A DNA stretch of 64,000 bases, taken from Symbiodinium natans (lineage: Eukaryota > Sar > Dinophyceae > Suessiales > Symbiodiniaceae). The translations under genes were made by a program, and so were the position numbers. The stretch spans positions 252,001-316,000 of the forward strand of contig CAJNDS010002470.1 of assembly GCA_905221605.1 (NCBI GenBank). Direction: 5' to 3'. A model generated the notes under the pieces. The model was not told the DNA's origin. It saw only the letters and a list, made by a program, of their open reading frames with translations, and ran no database searches. Positions 23,801 through 35,800 of the stretch are shown piece by piece; position 1 is the stretch's first letter; each line of letters opens with the position of its first letter.

Positions 23801-26800
23801 CATATGGCTTCCGTGTTGATCAACTACGTGGCATCTTGCACCGAGTTGGAACCCTTGCCGCCCATATGCCCAGCGTTGCCAGGACGAGTGGCAACGGCGG
23901 TCAGCCTTGCTCGCTTTCGGTGCACTCCAGGCCGGGTTGGTTTGGAACTTTAGGGTTTAGGGTTTAGGGTTTAGGGTTTAGGGTGCTCAGATGTTGCTTT
24001 GGGGGTTCTCGCTGCATAGGCATAGTGGTTGAGGTGTTTGGTGTTGTTTGTTCTTGCTCTTGACGATGCGTTGCATGGGGTTTGGGCATGTGTGTGCGGG
24101 AGCCTTCAAGCGAAGGATGAGCAGGGCACAAGCAAGTTTGCCGCAAGCCCCAGAATACTCGGAATTTCCTGTTTCTCCAGGGCTCTGATGGTACGCCCTT
24201 TCCTCTGCCTTTGGGCTACTTGGAAGCCCTTTTGACTTAGCAAGTCTACTTAGTATCCCCTAGAAACCCCCATAACCCACCTTAGTAGCCCTACTTGCTA
24301 AGTCAAAAGGGCTTCCGCTACTCCAGGCGTCAGGGGGTTTGGGATTGCCATTCCGCGCAGGATGGTCCGAGCGCCCAGGTGGGCACCGGCATGTGGGTTG
24401 CAAGATTTTTTGGGGTTTAGGGTTTAGGGTTTTGGGTTTAGGGTTTAGAGAGGTTGAATGTTTATGTCGGTTCGAGAACTGATCGCGGACTCTTGAGTTG
24501 ATTTCTCTTACGCGGCCTTTTTTGGGAAGAACTTTGCTCCAGGTTCGTTTTCGGAGACGTTCATGTTGGGATGGGTGGCCTTCTGTGGAGTTTGGGAACC
24601 CACTGGGAAGCATGGCCATCATAGAAGGCAGGTTCAACCCAACATGCATCGCGGCAGGCACCATGCATGTGAATTCGGTCGGCCTCCGATGGAGCGGCAG
24701 CTCTATTCCGCAATTCCGCAATTCCACACAGGCCTTGCGGCCCTTGGTGGCTTCTGCCCTGCCGAGGCTGATGGAGGCCTTGATTCGGCTTCTGGGTACT
24801 AGGGGGGAGGGGGGAGGGTTGGGGGAGTGGTGAGCATCAGCCTGGAAAGGTAAGGATCTTGGATGGGATAAGGTTCCTGCAGAAGGCTGCGTCTTGAGTT
24901 GGTTAGGGCTTAGGAAGTCTGGCAGCTTAGCTGCTCAAACCTATTGCTTTGGGAAGTCGAGATCAGCGGGCAAGGGTTCAAGACAGTTCAGGCTTCAACG
25001 TGCAGGCTAAAGGGAATTTCCTCGGCGTCTTCGGACGCTGTACACAAATTGAAGTAGGACAACCCGTCCAGTTGCTTCGGCCCGGAAGTTGGCACAGACT
25101 TCCATTTGTTGATCAAGCATAGGTGCTTGGGATGTTCCCCCTTATACTAACAGTCCTTTGTAGGGATTATAGTACCCCTTTATGATAATCCCTATTCAGG
25201 ACTGTCAGTATAAGGGGGAACAACCCAAATAGTTGCACACGTCCCGAGCTAACACGTGACACAAATGGACACACGGCCACACCAGGGGCTGAGAAGCCAG
25301 TCCCTGCCGGAAGCTTCTGCCGCAGCCTGGACGCCCCTTGCTTGGTCTTGGGGCTGAGAGGTTTAGGGTTTAGGGTTCAGGACGGTTTAGGGTTTAGGCT
25401 TTGGGTGTTCAAAGGGTGAGAGGGTTTGATTCGGGAGTTCGCTCTGAGTATATGCGCTTTTTTAGATGCAACGGCCAAGCCGAAGCACCAGCGTGTGCAA
25501 AATTTCCCCCCATTACCCTACGGGTCCATGTACCTAAATAGGGAATACTTGGGCCTTAAAGTACCTCGTATTTAGGGATTCAGGGCCCAAGTGTATGATA
25601 ATGAGGTACATGGACCCTTCGGGCAATAAAGACCAACAGCGATTGCAAGCCCATTCTCAAATCCCACGCGCCGGCTCAGGCTGGGGCGAGTTCTGGACAA
25701 GAACCCAGGACCCCGGTTTAGGGTTTGGGGTTTAGGGTTTGGGGTTTAGGCTTTGGGGTTTAGGGTTTAGGGTTTGTTGAGGGTTCGAGAAAAACCGGAC
25801 AGGGCCTCCTCAGGACTGCAATGCGGCCAGAGGGCAGCGTAGACGTCGGCGCGAAACCTTCCTAAACTCTTGATGTGCTTGAGGCATTGTTGCTCTGTAA
25901 ATTGCCTAGAAGCTTTGGGTGTATAGGAGTTTGAAAATGAGTGCTCTTGCAGAGGATCTGTGCCCGATGAAGCTCAGGCGCCGGCTGCATGAAGGGTAGT
26001 GCTTGCTTGCAAGCGAAGCGTCTTTTCTTTTGCAGTGAACCGAGTCATGCCCAAGACTTGGGCTTAGTTGAAAGGGATGCGAATTCCCAGCAAGTCCTTT
26101 CACATGTCATCAGCGCCAGTGCGTGTCCTGTTGCGTTTCGGTCGCGGAAAGGCCGGTATATGCCTCAAACTCCACACAAAAATCCTTGACAGAGGTCCTC
26201 ACCTGCTGCAGGTCCACTTTGAACCCACTGAAACTATCAATGTCGCGTTTCGCTTAGAAACGAAGGCAAGCCTTTCCACTCTCGCGTGGGAAGAAAACAA
26301 CATGTCTTTTGTACGACCCGTCCGACTTTACTTTGTCAGGCAAATTATGTCAACGTCTAGGCTTTGGTGATAGGACCTTGGTACTTTCTGTTCGGTAGCT
26401 CCATCGCCGAGCACCACTAGCAAAGCCAGGAACATTTGTTCACAGCAGCTACCCGCTGGATCCGTTTTGCAAATATGAAGGCTGCATGTATGGACCATGG
26501 AGCCTATGGAGAAAAGTTTGCTTCTTTGGGGCATATCGCTCATGCCAACCCTCGTGCTTGAGGCCCAAAAAACTCAAGGATTTACTCTTATGCTTGGACG
26601 TTGTACGTGACGTCCGGGACTGAGCGCTGACTGTATTGGACAACTCTTCAATTTCCCCAAATCTTACGACCTTGGCGGCCTTGGCGTTTCTCAGGCCGAG
26701 GGCCTCTTGGTTAAGCTGGAGGCCTCTTTCCCTGGCACCCCTACCAACCCGATTGCCAGGAGAATTTACTTTCTGGATCTTTCTGTGCTCATTTTCAAAC

Positions 26801-29800
26801 ATTGTGGCAACACTGCCGCGACCAGTTGATTTTGGGGTCCCTTTTCGCAGTTCCCATGGGAAAGCCTGAGCAAAATCCTATACTGCTCTCTCCCCACGGC
26901 ACCCGTCAAACAGTGCAAAGATGGTCGATCTCTCCAAAACGCTCCAAGACTCGAACAAACACAGCTCTAGTTTCACGACCCGCAACTCCGCACCCCGCAG
27001 CCTCGAACTCCCAAACCACCAACCTCAAGGCCACCCTGAATGCCCTAACTCTAGGCCCTATAAAGCTGAACCGGCCGCAAAAGCCGCTCAACATGAAAAT
27101 AGCCCGGCAGGTGGCACTGTTCGAGACTTCGCTGCAGCGGCTGCGAACGGAGGCGGGCCTTGCGGAGGAGCTCTGCCCCGTGGCCTCTATTATTATTCTT
27201 CTTCTTATTATTGTTATTATTGGTTTTGTTTTTTGTTATTCTTGCTATCATTATTACAGCACAGGGCAGGTGCCTTTGTGGTGTTCTTTGCTTTTTGTAA
27301 GGCATCGTGTCTCTGGGAAGCTTCCACACCGATTGTTTCTGAAGGCTAGACATAATAATTATTATTATTATCATTATTATTATTACTATTATTATTATTA
27401 TTTTCATTTATTATTGGTTATTATTTCTTATTTATCATTTACTATTTATTATTTATTATTTATTATGTATTATTTATTTATTATTTATTGTTTATTATTT
27501 ATTATTTATTATTTATTATTTATTATGTATTATTTGTTTATTATTTATTGTTTATTATTTATTATTTATTAGTTATTATTTATGATTTATCATTTATGAT
27601 TTATTATTTATTATTTATTTATCATTTATTATTTATCATTTATTATTTATTATTTTTTTGTTTATTGTTTATTGTTTATTTTTTATTATCACTATGATTA
27701 TTATTATGATGATTATGACTATGACTATGATTATGATAATGATTATTATTGTTATCTATTGTATTATATTATATTATATTTTGTCGGAGTCCAATGTGCA
27801 GCCTACGGTGCCAAATGCAGCAGCTATAACATCGGTGAAGTCCTGTATCATAGAGTCATGAAAGTTGTGCGCATGTCGCAGAGAAGTGGGGGTTTACGAA
27901 AATCATTGACCCCTAATGTAGACCCCAACTCATCCCTAAACCCTAAACCCTGAATCTTAAACCCTAGACCCTAAACCCTAAGCCCGAACATCTGCTATAG
28001 GCTACTGCCTGGATGGCCTCGTCGACCAACAGGTCCGGTCCGGAAAATGATCGCTTGCCTGAGTGCGGAATTTTCTCTAAGCCGTCCTGAAAAGGAGTTT
28101 ACTATAAAAGGTGGTACGTTGTCGGGTCCTGATTATAGGGGAATCCGATTATTCGTTTTTTGTTTTTTTTTTGGGGGGGGGTCAATTGTCGTAAACCTCC
28201 AAATCATGCTAACCATCCCAAATCCTTGTGACCACGTAAGCACTGAACCTGCTTGAAGTCTGCCCTAAACCCTAAACCCTAAAGTCTGCAGCTTTCGAAG
28301 GCTGCTGTCCTTGAGCCGGCTCCCTTCGGCGTGGTGCTTGTCTCTTGGTTCGACATGTCCAGGGGCCGATGCTTTCTGAAGCCGATCAGCCCTACTGCCG
28401 GCCATGTGTAGCCATCAAGTATACAACACAGTGGAACACTCGTAAACAGATCGTAAACCTCATTCAACAAGCCTATCGAAGCTCTAAGCCCCGTACAGCC
28501 CATGGAAGCCGTAGAGGACCTGATTCAGAAGCCGTAGAGGACCTGAAAATCCTTGATCCCCCTATATATAACCCTAAACCCTATGAGCCCTAAAATTGTC
28601 CCTAACACCCTATTAGCGGTAAAACCCTAAAACCCCAAACCCTAAAGCCCTGAAAGCCCAAAAACTCCCAAACCTAGGAGGCCTTGCTTGCGGGGGCGCG
28701 GGCGGCGCGCCCAGAAAGTCGGACGCAGCATGCGCTGCTGAGCTCCTCGGCTCTCAGGGGACTTGAGGATTGAGCCTTCATACTTGGGAGCGTGCAATAC
28801 ATGTATGTATATATGTACATACATATGTAAGTATGTATATATATATATATGTATTTTTATATTTATATATATATATATATAGATGTACATAATTATATAT
28901 GTTTTTTATACATTTTTGTTGAGATGTTTTGCTTTGGAAATTGGGGCAGAGGCAGGATAGGCGGTAGACCGTCAACTTGTAGCCGGTTTGAGTTTGGGTT
29001 TTGACGGAGTTTGGCATGTGAAACTGCCGAGTGGCAGGTGAAACGGTGGCAGCTTGACCGATCGGCTTCTGAAAAGACGTCGGGGCTTTGTCTGTTCAGG
29101 GATGAACCCACCCGTGAACAAGCGTATGCGGAACGCTAAGCCAGACAGCGTTCAAACTTAAGGTCTGGGACCCCCTTCAGCTCTCGCGTCCAGTAGACCC
29201 CCAAAAGACTTCAGGTCCCCAGTTCACGCCAGCTATCAAGAAGGACATTCCAAATCCTAAACCCTAAATTCTAAACCCTACTTTTGTCAAAAACATCGCC
29301 CAATTCAAGCCATAGCCGTGCAATCAGAGGCTGCTTAACTGAGCTGCTGGGCCGAGCCTCTGAGGAGTGCTCGGCGCTTTGGGGGGCCTTCATGGGCTTA
29401 GGGGTTTCGAGGGACGAAAACGCTTAAGGGCTTAGGGTTCGGGGTCGATTTAGGGAAAAGGGTATAGGGTTTAGGGTTGTTTAGGGTGACAGTCGGGCTT
29501 TTGCTTCCCGTGCTCAGCGCCCGGAACCCCCAAAGAATTGCACCAATGAGTGCTTCTCGACCCTCATCGGTCGTGGCAAGGTTGCCACAACTTGCAGACG
29601 TTTATAATATAGTATAATATAATAATAATATGAATATGAATAGAACATGCGTAGTAACAGTATGTGCATACGTGTGTGTACATATATACATATTTGCATA
29701 CACGCATTGACAATATCATAGGCTACCGGCTCGCAGGATTGCCTTCCACAGATGGAGCTGCTGCTGGACGACTTGTTGCGGCAGGCAGACGGACCAATTG

Positions 29801-32800
29801 ACATTGGCGTCCCCGGTCCTGTAGTTTTGTGGTGTGACGTGTGTGCAGAAGTTGATTTATTCCTCAGGAAATTGGCGCAATAAGGCAACATGCTGCATCT
29901 TGCGACGGAGTCGGAAAAGTGCTGCCTGTGCGTGTCATGGTTGCCGGTGCATGACAAAGTTTAGGAATTCCAGGTACTTTTGCACAGGTTTGTCCTCAAT
30001 TTCGTAATTGCTTTTACACAGAAGCTCTCGCACTGAAGAAAACACAACAACAGAGTCACCGGCACCACATTTGGGAGCAGTCGGAACAACCCCAGAGGCA
30101 GGATCAACCGAAGCGACGGGAGCACAGCGAAATGGCCCTTTTTTCCTGGCAGGCAGAGGTTCATCCTGCAGGTGGGGCTGCAGTGAGCAGCACAGGCCTC
30201 GGGAAAGAGACCTAAACCCTAAACCCTAAACCCTAAACCCAAAACATTCAGCCTTGTGTGGTGCAGGAAAAGGAGATGGTTTCGGGCTTTTGCACCGAGG
30301 CTTGTTTTGCTGCCTGCGAGTGCTCATTGTTCGCCTGGGTCCACGAGCGACGTGGCGGCCAGCACAGCAACGTTTCTGGGGTCAGTGACCCTAACCCCTA
30401 ACCCCTAAACCCTAAACCCTAAACCCTAAATCCTAAACCCTAAACCCTAAACCCTAAACCCAAGCTCTTCTGGCAGCTCCGTACCGCACCTCCCAAGAGG
30501 ACCAGCCGCATGCCGAAGCCGAGGTCCAGGGCCGTGCCGCAGCAGTTGCTGCGCTTCTTGCCCGACATGGCGCAGCCGGCGAGGAGGAATGCAGCCAATG
30601 CAGCCAATATTCTTAGTAGCTGAGTAGGTAACCTTTTACCTTTTGGGGTATGTATATATAATCCCATACGATAATTGAAAGGTTGCCGCCAACTTTTTTG
30701 GCCCAGGGCAATTACTCAGCAACTAGGTCTTTCCTCCGAGACCTGACAAGATGCTTCAGAATGGCCGTATTATCTTCACAGGCTGTGAGTTGTGGGTTCA
30801 AGTTACCCTCGCGATTGAGTCGCTGAGCATGCAAACGCTTCTTAACGAATGCAGAGAATCTTTTGTCAGGCATAGCTTCGCAGACAACCTTAGTATCTGG
30901 CACGCTTCCCTTTTCACGCGCACAGTGTGGTGAATGGCCGTGCGCAAACACGGAGATACGCTGGATGTCTTGGGGTGGGAGTCGGTGATTTTTTTACTAA
31001 GCTTCTGAGCAGCTTTAGGGTCCAAAAGTTAGGGTTCCAGCGTTTAGATGACGAGTTCATTTACAAGGATGGGTTTATGGCAGGAGGACGTCGCAGCTTC
31101 CGTCGTTCCGTCGCACCTGGTGCGTTCCATAACAAGTTTTTCTCTTCCCTTGCTTCGCATGGATCTGCTGGCAGAGCCACAATTCTCTGTACCTTCGCTC
31201 GACCTGCTCTCGGGAAGAAAGAGCCACCAAGACCCGGGAGTACGACTGATTATGGATGATAAGAGTAGGCCAGAAAGAGCCACCAAGACAGTACGATTTG
31301 TTTCGGATAAGGGTGTGCCAGAAAGAGCCACCAAGACCCGGGAGTACGATTTGTTACGGATAAGAGTGGGCCAGAAAGAGCCACCAAGACCCGGGAGTAC
31401 GATTTGTTCGGATAAGGGTGGGCCAGAAAGAGCCACCAAGACCCGGGAGTACGATTTGTTACGGATAAGAGTGGGCCAGAAAGAGCCACCAAGACCCGGG
31501 AGTACGATTTGTTACGGATAAGCGTGGGAAAGAAAGAGCCACCAAGACCCGGGAGTACGACTTGTAAATCGTACGGATAAGAGTGGGCCGGGAGTACGAT
31601 TTGTTACGGATAAGAGTGGGCCAGAAAAAGCCACCAAGACCGGGGAGTACGATTTGTTACGGCTAAGAGTTGGCCAGAAAAAGCCACCAAGACCCGGGAG
31701 TACGCTTTGTTACGGACAAGAGTGGGCCAGAAAGAGCCACCAAGACCCTGGAAAACGACTTGTTACGGATAAGAGTGGGCCAGAAAGAGCCACCAAGATC
31801 CGGGAGTACGATTTGTTACGGATAAGAGTGGGCCAGAAACAGCCAGCAAGACCGGGAGTAGGATTTGTTACGTTTTTTCCATCAAAACCTTTTGACTGGT
31901 TCCTGATGCATTTAATATTTTCCGCGTTCTTAGCTTGTGCTTTTTGGGGTCAGGGTGCTGCAATTAGAGTGTGCTGGTTCAGCGGCACATGCAGCATTTC
32001 GTACATGCAGCATTTCGTACTCTTGCCTTGTTTCCTCGGGCAACTTGCCTACAGAATCATATCAAAAACAGCACTAATAATGTGAACAGTAATATCCACC
32101 ATAATAGTACCCCGCCTAAACCCTCTTCCCGCCCCCGTAAGAAACACAAACTCCAACAGAATCGCGCTACACCGCCATTACTGTTCCGGATCAGGTGACC
32201 AGGTGCAGGCAATATGGGGGTTTACGAAAGTCGGGGTACCCTTGTGGGGCTCACTTCCAGGGGATTCAAGGGGACCCCCCCTGTGTTTGGAAATGCCCAT
32301 ATATTGGGCCGCCAAGAGCCTTGTGGCCTCCGGGAGGCTCCGTGTGCTCTCATTTCTGACTTTTAGCCTCCCTCAGTTGCACTGATTATGTTGTGTTCGC
32401 ACTTTACTTATGTAAATCTTAAACTCCAAATCTCCACTACATGACTACATGAGCTTTGAACCCGAGCCTTGTTTATTTTTGACAGCTGCATGGGGCCGAA
32501 GGAGGCGCTACGTGCCGTCGGCCACTTGGCAGCTGCCCTGGCTGAGAACTTCGAGGCACCGTCACCTTGGCGATCCTTCTTTACATGACTGAACGGTGCG
32601 AGGATTTATATCTACATCTGTATACATACATACAGACATATATATATATATATACATGTATATCTTTAGATTATTTTCATTTTTGTATTTATTTATTTAT
32701 CTACTTGTTTGTTTGTTTGGTTTTATTGGTATGGTCTGCATGTTCGGGCTGGCTTTCGGGAAGCTTTTACATTGCATTCGACATGTCTGACCGACAGCTA

Positions 32801-35800
32801 CGGGATCTTATCTGCAATTTTCGCGCGTGCTACAAGTACTTCAGATGTGAAGGCACGTCTGCACACCTACGCGTCTTGCAGCTTGAGCGGACGAACTTGC
32901 TTGGTGGCTGAGTGGTGAGCAAACAAGAGCCAGGGCACACAGCTGTTGCCGGTCCTGCTGGCGGCCATCCGCAAACCAGAAGTTCCGGAGGCCCGGATTT
33001 CAGATGTGTTTGGTGGTCCAGGATGGGCTATTGGGCCTGAAAAATCCCCATAATGAACCCTATAACAGGGCCTTTTAAGGGATTATATAGGGTATAATCG
33101 CCCATCCTGGGTGGGTCTTAAGATCGCACGTAGGGAGCGCGTAGGGCGCCCTGTGCATGCCATACCCCGCAGAGACTGTCATGTGGCAGTGGCGGAGCAA
33201 AGCACCGGCACTTCTCCTCATGCAAGGGATGATGACTAGTTGCATCTGTTAGGAAGATCTTTTCTTGCATCAAGCTAGCTTTTGCACGTCCGGGATTTGA
33301 CGTATGTACTTGTAGCCTGAAGTGGACGTATTCGCGTCGCTCGGGCGGTTGACGAGTGTTGGATTCTTGCGATTTCGTTTGACGTTGGCCATTTCCGGCC
33401 GGGGGAGGGGGGGGGGGGGGGCACAGTACACTCAGACCAGCGAGCCGACACCACTAGTGGATTGGTTTGAATGCGTCAACTCTTTGAGGCAACCGACACA
33501 AAGGGTTAGGGTGTAGGGTTTAGGCTTTAGGGTTTAGGGTATAGGGTTACGACACGAGGCATGCTACGCCTCTCTCGCCGCTCTTGGTGATGTGGCAAAG
33601 GCTCATACTAGGGTTCCCTAAGCCCTAAACCCCGATAAACCCCAAAGGGTTTAGGGTTTCGGGTTCAGTGTTTCGGGTAACTTATGGCGGGGCGGGGGGG
33701 GCTTCGGTTGACTCGGGATGTTGGCTGGGGCTGTCGGGTTGGTATTCGGTCTTCGGTTGTGTCGAGTTTAAGTTTGCAAGTGTTTACAACCAAATTGAGA
33801 AGATGAACGCGGGATTTCTCGTGCAGTGGTGGCGGTTCATTGTTAACTCATTGCTCTTCACAGCACTTTTGCTGCACAGCGCATCCCCCAAATCCGGGCA
33901 TGTTAAGCCTTTTAAGCACCTGAGTTTCCGCCAAAGCCCAGAAACGCTTTTTTGTTCCCCAAGCTACGCGAAATGGATTCTCCTGTCTCCCAAAGACCAT
34001 GGATCAGAGCTACACAGGCCAAGCAAATCATACGTTGCAGTGCCTATATGCTCTTCTCCACGAGAGTGGTATCGAGAGCTGCCCTGGGAGGCGCTGGGTT
34101 CCGGCTTTGCTCCTGTAGCAGCGAATGCTGTGGAGGCCTTAGCGCCCCTCTTGACAGGACATGAAGAGGGTCCAGGGTTTAGGGTTTAGGGTTTTGGGGT
34201 CTGAGTAGCTATGGCAGGGGGAATCTGCCGGGCAACGAAAATCCTGTCTGGAATACTCAATATACTTGCGCACATATAACCCCAACTACCCATGAACCTT
34301 CAAGTGGGGATGGTCTGCAGACTGTCTACAGAGGTTAGGCATGGGTGTACCGTGTGTACGGGCAAGGACTGAAAAGGCTTCTATAGGTATTATCTGCATG
34401 GCACCCTGTCATCACAGTGTCACTGATTCATACGCACCTTGCAACTTCATTCATGAACACCTTTTCCGTTCAATGTGTCTCAGAGGATGGCGACACAGTC
34501 ATCGTTCCTGGAGAAGCTTCTGTGAGTGAGGTTGAGATCTAGAGCATGCCATGACCCTTAAGCAATCCTGTCTGCTTATTGCTGATTCTGGATAGTCAGT
34601 TCCATTTTTTGGGTAGTGGTTCTCATGCGGTGATATATATATATACACACACATATATATATATAGATATGGCCCCTTGAAAACGGAACCCAACAACGGA
34701 TCACATATTAAGAGCCCTGACTCTATGCCCCAGGAGCGAAACCCTGGCAAGTTTGCAGGAGTGCTGCCCAATGCGGCTCGTGCAACGCGTTGCCTGGGCT
34801 CGGTCTTCCAGGCACCCTAAACCCTAAAAACCCTCCACCGATAGGTTTGGGGTTTAAAATTGCTGTCTTGTTGCCCAGGGCAAGAATTAGCATGTCTGTC
34901 TTGAAGAGTTTCAGAAGCCAGGGGCAGTCAGGGCTTTTGGGTTGTAAGGCGCTGGCAGCACAGGGAGTATCAAGAGGAGAACGGGCCCCTTGCGCATCAT
35001 AGTGCCGAGACACAGAGGATCCTCTGAGGCCTCTCCCATGTGAAGTATCTTCTGCAGGCACTGGGCGGTGCGACACCACATCTTCAGGCACGTGAGTGAG
35101 GGCTTCTGGCTTTCGGAGACCGCCCGAAGTTGACTCAGGGACATACTGTCTTACGGCGAGCCCAGGAATCTTTTTCAGGAGTTAGGCAACTCATGTAGAA
35201 CATCTAAATACAATCCACTTCGGAAAGCTTCGTGACAAGCCTCAGCTCCTCGTCATACTGTTTGCCGGGGGCTGTGTAGCTGAGCCCATTCTCGCGGATG
35301 CAGCTTCAGGAGTTGCTCGGAGCTCTTCAGTCCTTGGCCGGACCTGCTCTGGAGGAACCGCAAGTGTTTGGGGTGGCTGTAGGGTTTAGGGTTTAGAGTT
35401 TTTAGGGTTCAGGGTTTAGGGTTTCGGGTTTGGCCTTCAAGCTTAAGTACTTCAAAACATTACGGTTGCGGTCAACGCTCTCTTGCTTTGTTGCAGCAGC
35501 GGTGCTGAGTAGGCATTTTGTGCTTGTACCATAGGGTCTGATAAGGGCATGGGTTCTGAAGACATGCCTGCTGTGCAGGAAAAATGTCTGCATCCAACTG
35601 CAAACGAGAAACATGAAGTGTTCTCTCAGAACTTGATAGCTCAGCCCCCAGGAGACACATCCTAGACCTCCCTTCACTACAAACACGGCTGCGCTTCACC
35701 TCCCGCGTACCCAGGCTCAGCAGAATCCTACTTCGTATCCCATTCCGCAAGTTTGGCCCATCCCTCGGAAAGCCAATCCAAAACCCTACTTGTAAACGCC

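Noticed and set aside
26802-27572. 256-codon + ORF
   Set aside because: The second half is ATT microsatellite translated as Tyr/Ile/Leu. Only the short part at 27111-27179 behaves as an exon.
31044-32085. Repetitive proteins over the 53-bp array and a possible CRISPR-like array
   Set aside because: Units are contiguous with no unique spacers, the frame rotates because 53 is not divisible by 3, and the context is eukaryotic.
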